The translations under genes were made by a program, and so were the position numbers. 64,000 nt of DNA from Proteles cristata cristata (taxonomy: Eukaryota > Chordata > Mammalia > Carnivora > Hyaenidae), in assembly GCA_017311185.1 (NCBI GenBank), contig JAESUZ010002717.1, positions 62,001-126,000 on the forward strand. Direction: 5' to 3'. Of the stretch, positions 1-11,889 are shown in pieces (the first letter of the stretch is position 1; the number at the start of each line of letters is the position of its first letter). A model generated the notes under the pieces. It searched no databases. It was given only the letters and a program-made list of their open reading frames with translations, and had not been told where the DNA came from.

Positions 1-690
1 GGAACCCTAACCACTTCTCCTGCAGACTTTCAACCCATCCTCTGATCCCAGCTGCACCTGCATCTTCTGAGATTCCTGTGGCTCTAGGTCCTGAGTGAGC
101 CATTCTGGGAGCTGTTGCCAAGGGCAGCAGCATCCTGGTCCTTCCCTCTCTGCCTGCTTGTGTTTCCAGTATCCTTACTGTGCTAGGTCCGTTCTCACTC
201 ATCCAAATATTGTTTGGCTTCCAGAACAATCACATTGATCTCTACTCCTGATTTATCGTTTGCAATTTAAAAACAAATTTTAAATCAGTATATGGTTGTT
301 TGGGGATTCCAGAGGAAGCAGAGGTCAATCCACCAAATTTACCCACAAGTCAGTTTTGGGGTATCATGAATACAGAGTCATCCCTCAAGGCCAAGTGCAA
401 ATGTCTGCTCTTCTGCAAAGCTGTCCACACTTCCTCTCCACTTTTTTCACCCTATAAATTAATGGCTCCCTTTCATGTTTCCACACAACTTCCATCACCC
501 CTCTTAGCATGGCATCACCATACCACGATAAGGACTCCCCTGGCTCTCCTCTGGCTAGACAACAAGCTCTACCAAAGCAGAGATGGTTCATCTTTGTATT
601 CCTACTTCCTGGCTCTCTGCTGACCCAAGTAAGTTCTTTACATATTTTTGACAGCTTAATGAAGCTTGATATTAAAAATAATGGACTAGA
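1..690. other. Intergenic, no gene recognised
   Basis: Non-repetitive-looking DNA; three overlapping short open frames at 300-718 on both strands lack homology I can recognise and are judged chance frames. Confidence 0.6.
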
Positions 691-899
691 GGGGCACCTG
701 GGTGGCTCAGTCGGTTAAGTGTCCGACTTAAGCTCAGGTCATGATCTCGCCGTGAGCAAGTTCAAGTCCTACATCAGGCTCTGTGCTGACAGCTTAGAAC
801 CTGGAGCCTGCTTCAGATTCTGTGTCTCCTTCTCTCTCTGCTCCTCCCCCACTCATGTTCTGTCTCTCAAAAATAAATAAATGTTAAAAAAATTTTTTT
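691..899 (+). repeat. CAN-SINE (SINEC_Fc-like)
   Basis: Full-length tRNA-derived head, TC-rich middle and A-tail. The target duplication ends in GGACTAGA on both sides (about 676-690 and 901-917). Confidence 0.92.
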
Positions 900-984
900 A
901 ATAATAATAACGGACTAGAAAGCAAGACCTTCAATATGCCAATCTGAGCTACAGCACTCAAATAGTTATCACCTTGTGTGTATG

Positions 985-1215
985 TCTTAGTCAGCTGAGG
1001 CTGCTACAAAAATATTCCATAGACTCCGTAGGCATAAACATTTATTTCTCACAGTTCTAGACTCTGGGAAGCCCAAGATCAAGGGGCCGACAGACTCAGG
1101 TAATGGTGAGACCCCTCTTCCTGCTTTTTGCCTAGTACCACCTCCTTATTCCTGCTCCCTTTGCCTGTAAAATCTCTTGCCTTGTATAGCTTGTCAGAGC
1201 TCTTATCTGCTAGAT
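985..1215 (-). mobile_element. Old MaLR/MLT1-like LTR fragment
   Basis: Antisense motifs such as GGCTGCTACAAAAATA, TTTATTTCTCACAGTTCTAG and AAGATCAAGG resemble mammalian MaLR LTR sequence. Heavily diverged; the subfamily is not certain. Confidence 0.45.
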
Positions 1216-1262
1216 TGGATGCTGCCTGATTCATGAATTGCTGAATAGAGCCATTAAGATCT

Positions 1263-1760
1263 TTGAATTTCTAGCAGTGCTATTGCTGGGTCATAGGGGA
1301 GTTCTATTGTTAACTTTTTGAGGAACCTCCACACTGTCTGTGTCCATCAACAGATGAATGGATCAAGAAGATGTGGTTTATCTATACCATGGAATACTAC
1401 ATGGCAATGAGAAAGAATGACATCTGGCCACGTGTAGCAACATGGATGGAACTTGAGGGTGTTATGCTGAGTGAAATAAGTCAAGCAGAGAGGGACAAAT
1501 ACCATATGTTTGCACATATAGGAGGATTAGGAGGAACTTAACGGAGGACCGTGGGGGAGAAGAAGGGGGGAAATGGTGGGGGAGAGGGAGAGAGGCAAAC
1601 CATGAGAGACTCTTGAATACTGAGAACAAACTGAGGGCAGATGGGGGGGGTGGGAGGGGAAGGGGGGTGATGGGCATGGAGGAGGGTACTTGTGGGGATG
1701 AGCACTGGGTGTTATATGGAAACCAACTTGACAATAAACTATTAAAAATTTTTAAAAAAA
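1263..1760 (+). mobile_element. LINE-1 3' end with 5' inversion
   Basis: The left part (about 1263-1340) is an antisense ORF2 piece: its complement encodes QTVWRFLKKL followed by PYDPAIALL. From 1341 the element is sense, covering the ORF2 C-terminus (MDEWIKKMW-like, YTMEYYMAM) and the G-rich 3' UTR ending in GACAATAAACTATTAAAAA. In an intact L1 the inverted piece lies just upstream of the sense part, so this is a twin-priming inversion, 5' truncated and inactive. Confidence 0.85.
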
Positions 1761-2129
1761 TTTTAAAAGAAAGATTAAAAAATAAATAAAATAAAACAAA
1801 GACTATAATGAGATGAAGAAAGGCATTATATCGTAATTAAGAGGTCTATAAAGAAAGATCTAACAATTGTAAATATTTATGCCCCAAACTTGAAACACTG
1901 AAATATATAAATCAGTTAATAACACACATAAAGAAACTCATCAATAATAGTCCAACAATAGAAGGGAACTTTAACACTCCACTTTCAACACTGGACAGAT
2001 CATCTAGGCAGAAAATCAACAAAGAAACAAGGGCTTTGAATGACACACTGGACCAGATGGACTTAACAGATATATACAGAACATTTCATCTTAAAGCAGC
2101 ACAATACACATGGAACATTCTCCAGAATA

Positions 2130-2133
2130 TTTT

Positions 2134-2169
<36 letters not shown>

Positions 2170-2372
2170 TTTATTTTTTTTTCTGAGAGAGAGAGAGAGA
2201 CAGTGCAAGCAGAGAAGGGTCAGAGAGAGAGGGAGACACAGAATCTAAAGCAGACTCCAGGCTCTGAGCTAGCTGTCAGCACAGAGCCTGACGTGGGCTC
2301 AAACCCATGAACCATGTGATCATGACCTGAGCCGAAGTTGGACACTTAACCAACTGAGCCACCCAGGTGCAG
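2130..2372 (-). repeat. CAN-SINE inserted in L1 ORF2
   Basis: Antisense copy with a (TTTA)n run at the left end, flanked by the duplicated L1 bases AACATTCTCCAGAATA. Confidence 0.93.
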
Positions 2373-2764
2373 AACATTCTCCAGAATAGATCACATACTG
2401 GGACACAAATCAGGCCCCAACTAGTACAAAAAGACTGAGCTCATACCGTCATATTTTCAGACCACAACACTCTGAAACTTGAAATTAACCATAAGAAAAA
2501 ATTTGGAAATCAGATAACACCACAAAAATACAAACAATTATAAGAGAATATTATGAAACATTATATGCCAACAAACTGGGCAAACTGAAAGATATGGATA
2601 AATTCGTCAACACATACAAACTACCAAAACTGAAACCAGAAGAAACAGAAAATTTGAACAGACCCAAAACCAGCAAAGAAATTGAATCACTAATCAAAAA
2701 TCTCCCAATAAATAAAAGTCCAGGGCCAGATGACTTCCTAGAGGAATTTTATCAGACATTTATT

Positions 2765-2988
2765 TATTTTTTATAATTTTTTTTAATGTCTATTTTTGAG
2801 AGAGAGAGAGCGCATGCGCATGAGAAAGGGAGGGGCAGAGAGAGAGAGGGAGACACAGAATCGGAAACAGGCTCCAGGCTCTGAGCTGTCACCACAGAGC
2901 CTGATGTAGGGCTCTAACCCACAGACATTGAAATCATGACCTGAGCCAAAGTCAGACATTTAACCAACTGAGACACCAAGGCACCCCT
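2765..2988 (-). repeat. CAN-SINE inserted in L1 ORF2
   Basis: Antisense copy; flanks share CAGACATTTA. Contains the palindrome GCGCATGCGC at 2810-2819, which resembles an NRF1 motif and arose within the SINE. Confidence 0.92.
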
Positions 2989-3297
2989 ACCAGACATTTA
3001 AAGAAGAGTTAATATCTATTCTTCTCAAAGTATTCGAAAAAATAGAAATTGAAGGATGACCTCTAAATTAATTCCATGAGGCCAGCATTACCTTGATACC
3101 AAAACCAAATACCCCGCTATAAAGAAGAGTTACAGGCCAATATGCTAGATGAAAACACATGCAAAAATTATCAACAAGATACTAGCAAATCAAATCCAAC
3201 TGTGTATTAAAAGAATTATTCACCACAATCAAGTGGGATTTATTCCCTGGTCTGCAGGACTATTTGCAAGTCAATCAATGTGATACACCATATTAAT

Positions 3298-3456
3298 AAA
3301 TGTTTGTTTGTTTATTTTGAGAGAGGGAGAGCACATGCATACAGCAGAGGAGCAGAGAGAGAGAGAGAGAATCACAAGCAAGGGCTCGATTTTATGACTA
3401 CAAGATCACAACCTGAGCCAATATCAAGAGTCTGACTGAGCCACCTAGGCATTCTG
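3298..3456 (-). repeat. CAN-SINE inserted in L1 ORF2, diverged
   Basis: Antisense, shorter and more mutated than the other two; flanks share approximate CATTARTAAA. Confidence 0.85.
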
Positions 3457-4122
3457 TGAGCCACCACATTAGTAAAAAAAAGGGTAAGAACCATATGACC
3501 CTCTCAATAGACCCAGAAAAAGCATTTGACAAAATACAGCATCCATTCTTGATAAAAACCCTCCACAAAGTAGGGATAGAGGGAACATAGCTCATCATAA
3601 AGGCCAAATACAAAAGACCCACAGCTAATATCCTCAATAGGGAAAAACAGAGCTTCTACTCTACATTCAGGAACAAGGGATGTCCATTCCCACCATTGTT
3701 ATTTAACATAGTATTGGAAGTCCTAGCCTCAGGAATCAGACAACAAAAAATAAAAGGCATCCAAATCAGCAAGTAAGAAGTCAAAATTCCACTATTTGCA
3801 GATGACATGATACTCTATAGAAAACCTGAAAATGTCCACCAAAAAATTCCTAGAACTGTTACATGAATTCAGCAAAGTCACAGGATACCAAATTAATGTA
3901 AAGATACATGCTGCATTTCTATACACCAATAACGAAACAGCAGAAAGAGAAATCAAGGAATTGATCCCATTAACAATTGCACCAAAAAAACCATAAGATA
4001 CCTAGCAGTAAACGTAACCAAAGAGGCAAAAGATCTGTACTCGAAAATCTATAAAACACTTACGAAAGAAAATGAAGATGACATGGAGAAATGGAAAAAC
4101 ATTCCATGCTCATGGATTGAGA

Positions 4123-4885
4123 AAGGATCTTAGCTGTATGACAAATGTGTAACACAATCTCACCGAAGGGTGTTGGGGAAAGGTGCTGACCTAAGTAACT
4201 TTGGAAATGGATGGAGCCTATAAAATCAAAGGTAGAAGGAACTGTACAGAAGCACAATACTCTAGTTGATAACATTGTTTTCAATTTGTAAATTGGGTGT
4301 AGAACTCAACAGCTGTGATGGCGTTATCTCTTATACTGGAAATGATTAAGCAACAGATAGCAGAAGGTCAAGCTGGCACGGATGGAGAGGGAACTCACAG
4401 GTAAGCAAGAGCCCAGAATGATCCACGTGGCCATAAATGCAAATTGGAGACATCAGTCAGAAGTCACATTTAGTTTCAGGGAGATACAGGTGATTACACA
4501 TGGAAACATTCCAAGGTGGTGCATGGGTCTGGGCAGAGAAGTCCCGGTTGCCCTTTCCAGCCCTTTTTGGCGGACCATCTTCTCTTTGGAGGCCACAACT
4601 CCAGGACCCATCTGGGGAAGGATCCTTTTAAGAAGACCTCAGATCAGCTTCCTTCAGCACATTCCACTTCTCATTCCTGCAAACCCAAACCTTGGTCTCA
4701 CTGTTGACTTCTTAGGAACCCCCAACTCTCACACAGCCAGTGACCTCACTGCTCTCTGACCAGCAGGAGGAACAGCCACATCGTCTCACCTTTAGATTTC
4801 TCTCATAAAGAATTAGACACTTGCTGTGTGCCCCAAATCTCCAGGATACACTCACTGAATTCTCCAAGGGCCTTCTTGGAGCCCC
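4123..4885. other. Intergenic, no gene recognised
   Basis: A 125-codon open frame at 4382-4759 is not similar to any family I know and has a shadow frame over it; treated as chance. Confidence 0.55.
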
Positions 4886-4889
4886 GTCT

Positions 4890-5337
4890 TATGGGGTGAA
4901 TTGTGACCCCCCCCAAAAAAAGATATGTTGAAGCCCTAACCCCAGATACCTGGGAATGTGACCTTACCTGGAAATAGCATTGCAGACGTAATCAAGTTAA
5001 CACAAGGTCCTACCGTAGTCGAGTGGGTTCTGAATTCCATCTGACTGGTGTCCTTATAAGAAGAGACAGACACACACAGGGACAAGACGTGATGACAGAG
5101 GCAGAAATTGGCGTGACGCTGACACAAGACAAGGAGCGCCAGGGATTGCCAGGCACCACCAGAAACTGGAGGAGATAGAAAAGGACCCTCCTTTAGAGCC
5201 TTCAGAGGGAGCCTGGCCCTAAGTACGCTTTGATTTCAGACTTGGAGCCTCCAGAGCTGCGAGACAATAAATACCCATCACTTTACGCCGCACACTTTGT
5301 GGTATTGTGTTATGGCCTCCCAGGAAACCAACACACC
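4890..5337 (+). mobile_element. MLT1 (ERVL-MaLR) solitary LTR
   Basis: Follows the MLT1A-type consensus nearly end to end: GATATGTTGAAGCCCTAACC, GACTGGTGTCCTTATAAGAA, AGCCTTCAGAGGGAGC, and the 3' part with GCGAGACAATAAATA and TTTGTGGTATTGTGTTATGG. No internal region or coding capacity. Confidence 0.85.
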
Positions 5338-6372
5338 CCCTCTGTTACCTGGGTTGAAATAAAAGGCATCACCCCACCCTTCCTGCCGGAGAAGGAGAAA
5401 CGCCACAGCGCTGACAGCTCTCTGCAGAAAAACCCTCCTCTTCCTCACCTCTTGCACCTCAATTCCACTCCAGGCTGAGGTTTGTGGTTCGCTAACACAC
5501 AGCTCACCTGGGGCCATTTCCTATGCGAGCCTCACACACAAAATGCTCCCCGCTTCAAAACATGGGGAGGACCAGGGCCTTGTTTTTGGCTTTGGGGATC
5601 CTTGTTGAAACTGTGGTTTTTATGGCTTCATTTTAATATCTTGCTGCATATTATATTCAATTCAGCCTCTCCTATTCGCTAGATTTCTTCTTTGCTTCTT
5701 AATTCGATGAGAATATTTGGGCCAGAATATAGCACAGATTTCCTGCATGGTATCATGCTGTGGCCTGCTCCCTAAGGTCCACAAGCTGAAGCCACATCAG
5801 CCCCAGGACCCGAAGTCCCACTCCAAACCCTGCTCCAGAGAAAGGCAGAAACATCTGAAGAGCTCCGGCAAGATAGCCCATCTGCTCCACGTTAAGTTGG
5901 TTTCCTCACTAATTCTTGGTATCCTTGGGATTCTGAAACTGAGATATAAAACTTCCTTGCCCACTTCCTTCTTTTCCCAGCACCTTCAGAGACAAAATTC
6001 CTTCCCCAGCACACGGGCTCTCCCAGCCACAATGACTGCATTCTCAGCTCTGAACCCCAGCCCCAGGAGATTAGATTTTATCCATCTCTGCTCAACCCTT
6101 GACTCATCTTTTGAAGAGAAAGCCTGGCTATTGGGTCGGGTCTGTACCTATTGCTAAGGAGTAGCATCCATATCTCACCTACCTTTCTCCCTTCCCTCCC
6201 CACCCATTGTGGCACCCACAGGACACCAGACCTCCCTCCTGCTGGATGTGACTAGACAAGCATGAAGACTCAACTGAGCTGTGGCCAACCACCGCTACGC
6301 AGAAAATGAGCCTCTGCATGAAGGTGATACTGCAGATGTCAGAGCACACAGACAGAAAATATCTGGGTCCTT
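5338..6372. other. Intergenic, no gene recognised
   Basis: Contains a 146-codon frame at 5717-6157 with no recognisable domain, no splice context and ordinary composition. I do not call it a gene. Confidence 0.5.
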
Positions 6373-6588
6373 GGGGCACCTGCATGGCTCAGTCAGCTAA
6401 ACTTCTGACTCTTGATCTTGGCTCAAGTTGTGATCTCACAGTTCGTGAGATCAAGCCCTGTGTTAGGCTTTGTGCTGACAGTGTGGAGCCTGCTTGAGAT
6501 TCTCTCTTTCCTTCGCTCTCTGCCCCTCCCCTACTCACACACTCTCTCTCCCTCTCAAAATAAATAAACAATAAATTAAAAAAAAACA
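6373..6588 (+). repeat. CAN-SINE
   Basis: Sense; approximate duplication CTGGGTCCTTG / CTGGATCTTTG. Its CT-rich region is followed by AATAAATAAACAATAAATTA. Confidence 0.9.
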
Positions 6589-6898
6589 ACACCTGGATCT
6601 TTGAAGACCACATGAGGCATTGTATCAACCAGCCCTGAAATCCACCATATCCTCAGACTTCTGTTATGTAAGTTCAGTATGTTCAATGCTCTCATTAGTT
6701 AAGCCAGTATGGGCTCAGATTCTTTTTTCTTTGCAACTAAAACACCCTATCGGATCCACCCTCAGCTTGGACCAACGATCAGACTCATGGCTCCACACAC
6801 TTGTCACCAGGTGTCCAACTGAGCGTGCGTGTTTGTCTACACATCTACCTAAACACCTTGAAAAACATAAAATGCCGACTGAAACTTCTAGCATAAGG

Positions 6899-7122
6899 AC
6901 CACCTGGGTGCCTCAGTCAGTTAAGTGTCTGACTCTTGATTTCATCTCAGGTCATGACCTCACAGTTTTTGAGTTTGATCTCCATGTCGGATCTGCATGG
7001 AATTGCCTCTGTCTCCCTCTCTCCCTTCCTCCCTCTCTCTCTCACTCTCTCTTCCTCCCTCCCCTTCCCTCCCCCACTCTCTCTGTCAAATAAATAAACT
7101 TAAAAAAAAAAATCTTTAAAAC
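6899..7122 (+). repeat. CAN-SINE, first of a nested pair
   Basis: Sense, head altered to CACCTGGGTGCCTCAG. Its target duplication GAAACTTCTARCAT is seen at about 6881 on the left and, beyond the second SINE, at about 7370 on the right. Confidence 0.9.
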
Positions 7123-7134
7123 AAAGAAACTTAT

Positions 7135-7365
7135 GGGGCACCTGGGTGGCTCAGTCGGTTAAGCATCCAATTTCAGCTCAGGTCATGATCTCACGGTTCG
7201 TGGGTTTGAGCCCCATGTCGGGCTCTGTGCTGACAACTAGCTCAGAGCCTGGAGCCTGTCTTCAGATTCTGTGTCTCCCTCTCTCTCTGACTCATGCTGT
7301 CTCTATCTCTCTCTAATGTTAAATAAAACATTTAAAAAACTTTTTTAATAAATAAGAAAATAAAA
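7135..7365 (+). repeat. CAN-SINE inserted into the flank of the previous one
   Basis: Sense; flanked by AAAGAAACTT on both sides, so it entered the right-hand target duplication of the 6899-7122 copy and is younger. Confidence 0.9.
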
Positions 7366-9538
7366 AAAGAAACTTCTAACATGAATTTTTGTATTTGCAT
7401 ACTCTACAATGTGTCAGTAAATCAAATAGTGACAGACGCAATAAATATGTCATAACTACAAGTGTGCACATGCACACGTGTACACACACACACACACAAA
7501 TATAGATTACTTAGCATAATATTAACTAGAGGGGGAAAAAAATCAATGTTTTATGTCACAAAAAAATGATACTTTACCAAAATTACTTTAATGGTATCCC
7601 CCTCTGGCATTAAAAAATAAATGCTTTTGTGTATCCTTTAGGATGGGGTATAAAAGCCATTCATATAACCATTAGAAGCCTAATAAAAATAATGAGCAAA
7701 AGTTGTGGTAGGCAGACATGACACTGACGTTATCACAATGACGCACACTCCATATGAGTACATCTGTCTATCAGCTCCGCTCTGCTATGGTCAGACTCAT
7801 GTAATGCCAACCATCTGATTGCAAACTGAAAATAATCAAATGACAATGGGTGTCTCCAAAGAGTCACAGATTCAGACTATGAAATAGAATCTTACACGTT
7901 AACATTTTTATCCCATGGTCTAACTGTAATACAGCTTTGCTCTATATTAAAGTCAAAATTGAATTTTAACACTGAATGTTAACATTTGTATATTTTACTA
8001 ATTAAGAACTAAGGTATTTTATTTGTAAACCACTAGAATTGTTCCACCGATAGAACTAGAAAGTCAAACTGGGATCTGAATCTGGTTCCTACACTGTTTG
8101 TTAATATGGTCATCAGAATCCTGAAACTCTCATACATTTTCAAGTTGTTGATTCCACATTACTGTCACAGTTTGGTTTTGAAACAAATGTGTCTCAAATG
8201 TTCACAGATGTTAGAGTTCAAAAACTCACATTTAAGGCACATACATTCTTTGGCAGTAATAAAGTATATACTGGACTTTTGAAGAATTTACAGAACACTC
8301 CAGAAAACATTTGTATAAAGAAAAAAAGTAACTTGACATCTTAACTGAAGTCGGCCTTGTGACAATTACAAAAGACTAAACAAAATTAAGGCACTTATTA
8401 TCATCTAAATAAACACCAGTAAGTTTTAGATAAACTATCTAATGAATAGTCTAAAACATAACACAATGGTGAACACCATCGCCCAATGCAATTTTAAAAT
8501 ATTTTACTTAAGTGGAAAATGAAAAGCAATAGTCTTGGCATTTGCCCAAGACATGCATTCTCAAATACTTGTATTTATTTACCAGAACTATATAGAATCT
8601 TTCATCTTAAGAATTCCAACTTAATGTTAAGAATCTTGACAATAACCAGAGGCAAGCACACTGCTTGATTGTCCTCAGAGATCTCCATAAGAAATTATGT
8701 ATCCATCAAAATTTAAGGACTAGCTTAAAATAAACAATTACATTTAAGGAATAACTTCTCTCCCTCCTTGCCTCCCTCCCTCCCTCTCTCTCTCTCTGTC
8801 TCCCACACATACAAATACACCCTCCCCCGGACCTCCCCCACCCAACACACACACACACACACAGAAAGAAAAAATACCAAACTGATTATTTGGGTGTGAA
8901 TGAATAGGCAGTAAGTAACTATTTAGCCTCAAGTTTTTAAGCCACAGTTCTCTGATCTATACTTGGTCACCCTTCATTTCTTTCCACACAAATTAGTAAA
9001 TTATTAACTGTTTCCATTTCAGTTGTAATGCAAAAAAATTTAATGTAAGCACTTTCTGAACTATTGAGATGTCCCTTTTACATCCAAGAAAACAAGGAGA
9101 CTTCACCTACAGTTGGGCTTATCAATTAGATGGTCATAGAGTGATACCACCTTAAGTTTGGGGAGTGAGGCAGAAGTGAATTTAATAGATAAATAAGGAA
9201 TTTTTAACCCAGTACAGGTAAAGGATGAATTGCATTGCAGATGGCAGGGAGAATATGTATTTTGCCATATCTTGAGTAAGAAGAACGTTAGAAGAACTGC
9301 ATCGCCTTAGGGAACAGTGTGCAATCCTGCCAAGGGAAACGGGGCAGAGGGGGCGGGGCAGTGTTCACGTGGAAGGCACAGTTTAGGTTCGCTGATGCGG
9401 CTCCTTTGAACTATATCAGCTTCATAGTTGTGTTTGCATTAAATGATGTATTTATTTGCTTTATAGTTGTGTAAGATCCATAGAGGTAGAGATTTTTATA
9501 TAGATTTGTATTTTTACATATATGAATATGTAAAAGTT
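7366..9538. other. SINE-free intergenic stretch
   Basis: About 2.2 kb of AT-rich DNA with no gene or young repeat; holds a CA tract at 7465-7499 and a TC/CA tract at 8757-8862. Confidence 0.6.
8757..8862. repeat. TCCC/TC then CA simple repeat
   Basis: Pyrimidine tract CTCCCTCC...CTCTCTCT followed by (CA)n on the plus strand. Confidence 0.9.
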
Positions 9539-9765
9539 GGGATGCCGGGTGGCTCAGTCAATTAAGCATCTGACTTCAGCTCAGGTCATGACCTTGCCAT
9601 TGGTGATTTCGAGCCCTGCATCGGGCTCTGTGCTGACAGCTCAGAGCTTGGACCCTCCTTCGGATTCTGTCTCCCTCTCTCTCTGCCCCTCCCCTGCTCA
9701 TGCTCTGTCTCTGTCTCTCTCCCTCTCTCTATCAAAAATAAATAAACACTAAGAAGAAAAAAATT
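9539..9765 (+). repeat. CAN-SINE
   Basis: Sense; head reads GATGCCGGGTGGCTCAGTCA; intact B-box-like segment; tail TCAAAAATAAATAAAC. Confidence 0.92.
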
Positions 9766-10570
9766 GTTAAAGAATCATTTAAGTTAAAAAGAAAACACTC
9801 AACTGAGTCTCCTGAATTCTTCCATTTACACACATGCACGCATGCACGCACACATGCACACAAATGGGTTTTCTTATCAAATCTTACCATTCCTCTGAAA
9901 TCTTCTTGTCTGACTTACCAACAAATTGGCAGAGAGGGAACATTTCAGACAGTTGCTACATCATAACAAAAGCTGAGTGCCACGGCCCACATCTTGTTGG
10001 CACAAAATCCAGTCTTGCGGCATATTCTGAAACATAGATTTTCTCCAATAATATAATTGCCTGTGGCTCTGCGAACACAGGTTTCATGTATGGCTCCAGC
10101 ATTATGGCAGCAAAGAAAATAGAAATTATCACACTGATCCAATGTATTCATTCATCCAGCTGATATTTATAAGTACACAGGGGAGCAGAGTGGCTGCTGG
10201 AGACACAATGCTGATTTTTAAAACAGCCCCATGACCCTCGCCTTCGTGGAGCATATGGTAAGGGAGGGAGTCACTACTAACCAAACGATTGTGCAAAGAC
10301 AGTAAAAGCCACTGTGGCGTGTGTTCTGAAGTCACCCCCTGCCATGAGGAAGGGGTACAGATAACCAAGGAAGTTCTCATCAACCTAGTTCTGTTGCCAA
10401 AAGGGGCCCTTGTTCTGACCTGAAAGTGGATGTAGACCAGCTTTCTGGCGGTCAGCACAAAGAACATGGCCTTGGAGGTCACACGAGTCACATTTTTCAC
10501 AGTCTTATCTGAAAACCAACCAGCTACTCGGGGACATAGCTGACCTGATACGGCAATCTGAAGAAAAAAA
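9766..10570. other. Intergenic, possible ancient repeat remnants
   Basis: 10145-10300 has the look of an old mammalian repeat (dimerised phrases like GGAGACACAATGCTG and CTTCGTGGAGCATATGG). The 123-codon minus frame at 10129-10500 has no recognisable product. Confidence 0.4.
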
Positions 10571-10768
10571 AAATCCTGTTCATCTACTGGAAGGAGGAGG
10601 AAGAGAAGAGGAAGAGGAAGGAGAAAAGGAAGGAGAAGAAAGAAAAAAGGAGACAGGAAGGAAGGAAGAAAGGAAGGAAGGAAGGAAAGAAAGGAGGGCA
10701 GAAGGAAGGGAGAGAGGAAGGAAAGGAGGGAGGGAGGGAGGGAAGGGAGAAAGGAAGAAGAAAAGAAA
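10571..10768. repeat. Long polypurine (GGAA/GGGA)n tract
   Basis: Nearly uninterrupted purines on the plus strand for about 190 bp, including GGAAGGAAGGAAAGAAAGG and GGAGGGAGGGAGGGAAGGG. Confidence 0.95.
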
Positions 10769-10769
10769 A

Positions 10770-10868
10770 GAGGTTGCCTGGTCAGGTTAGTCAGTAGAAT
10801 GTGTGACTCTTGATGTTGTAAGTTCGAGCCCCATGTTGGATGTAGAGATTATTTAAAAATCAAATCTT
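10770..10868 (+). repeat. Short CAN-SINE of an older subfamily
   Basis: Head and B box (GTAAGTTCGAGCCCCATGTTGG) followed by GTAGAGATTATTTAAAAATC, the short no-CT-tail form found across carnivores. Confidence 0.8.
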
Positions 10869-10870
10869 AA

Positions 10871-11090
10871 GGGGCACCTGGGTGGCTCAGTCAGTTAAGC
10901 TTCAGATCTCAGTCCAGGTTACGACCCAGCAGCTCATGAGTTCAAGCCCCCCATCAGGCTGTTCTGCTGTCAGCACAGAACCTGCTTTGGATCCTCTGTT
11001 CCCCTCTCTCTTTGCCCCTCCCCTGCTCCCTTTCTCTCTCTCTCTCTCAGAAATAAACATTTAAAAATAAATAAATAAATCTTTTAAGAA
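10871..11090 (+). repeat. CAN-SINE
   Basis: Sense, directly behind the short SINE, sharing its A-rich tail as the insertion target. Confidence 0.92.
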
Positions 11091-11139
11091 GAGAGGGGGA
11101 GGAGGACGAAAACAGTGAGACACAAGTTGAACAACATAT

Positions 11140-11565
11140 TCCTCACCCACACCCTCCGATGGCTCTCATCTTATTCAGGGCAAAAGCCAAAGTCCCCCCA
11201 GAGAACAAGCCGATGTAAACAGTGCCCCCACCCCAGCCTCATTGCGCCCTGATACCCTCTTGCTCTCCAGCCACACTGTTCTCCTGGCCATTCCCAGAAC
11301 ACACCAGGAGCTCACTTCCACACCAAGGCTTTAGTGGGGTGCTCTTCGCCTACCATCTGCACCCCTACTTGCTTCAAGTGTTCACTCAAGAGACACCTCC
11401 CCAATGAGGCCCACCATGAGCACATTCTTAAATATACCGCCTTCCCCCACATTCTTATTCTGTTTCCATAGCGCTCTCGCCTTCTAATATATTAAATAAT
11501 TTACTTACTTTGTGTGCTTTGTTCATTGCTCCATCACCAGCAATAGGAATTGTGCCTGGCGATAA
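11140..11565 (+). mobile_element. LINE-2 3' end relic
   Basis: Follows the L2 3' pattern: GCTCTCCAGCCACACTGTTC, a phrase like CTTGCTTCAAGTGTTCACTC, GAGACACCTCCCCAATGAGG, then CAATAGGAATTGTGCCTGGC. No coding capacity. Confidence 0.75.
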
Positions 11566-11889
11566 TAGTCAACAAAGAAGGTCTACAGAAGACTAAAATA
11601 TTGCAGTGCACATAAGCAGTGATCCAATCGTCTGCCTCGTCCACGATGGAGTCCAGAGAACAGGTGGACTGCCTCACCTTTGTTATGATTTTTGTCATAA
11701 TGACAAGGAGGAGGAAGCAGGTGACGGCGAGATATCAAAGCCTATCACTCATGAAGTATCTCTATGTGATGTACTAAGCACTCAAGCCTCATATAAATGT
11801 CCACAAATATTATTTCTTGATTTTTATAAATATTGGTCAGCAGAGAGTTTGGGGTTTTACTCTGACAACTATCTAAAGAGTAAATTACA

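Larger units (their letters stand above)
1780..4122 (+). mobile_element. LINE-1 ORF2 body, decayed, carrying three SINEs
   Basis: Sense L1 ORF2 sequence from the endonuclease region (KRSIKKDLTIVNIYAP-like, around 1830-1890) through the reverse transcriptase. The RT YADD-type box reads LFADDMILY at 3791-3817. Frameshifts and stops break the frame throughout and three antisense CAN-SINEs split it. It ends abruptly at about 4122 without a 3' UTR. It cannot encode a working protein. Confidence 0.88.

Noticed and set aside
2810..2819. NRF1-like palindrome GCGCATGCGC as a promoter element
   Set aside because: It arose inside a degraded SINE within an L1, far from any gene start.
3791..3817. Reverse transcriptase motif as a sign of a retrovirus or retron
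   Set aside because: Surrounding sequence is L1 ORF2 with frameshifts and no LTR, gag, or retron RNA structure.
4890..5337. Possible endogenous retrovirus
   Set aside because: Only a solitary MLT1-type MaLR LTR; no internal viral genes. The same holds for 37283-37935.
5717..6157. 146-codon plus-strand frame
   Set aside because: No domain, no splice sites in context, no codon signal; a chance frame of this length is expected in 64 kb.
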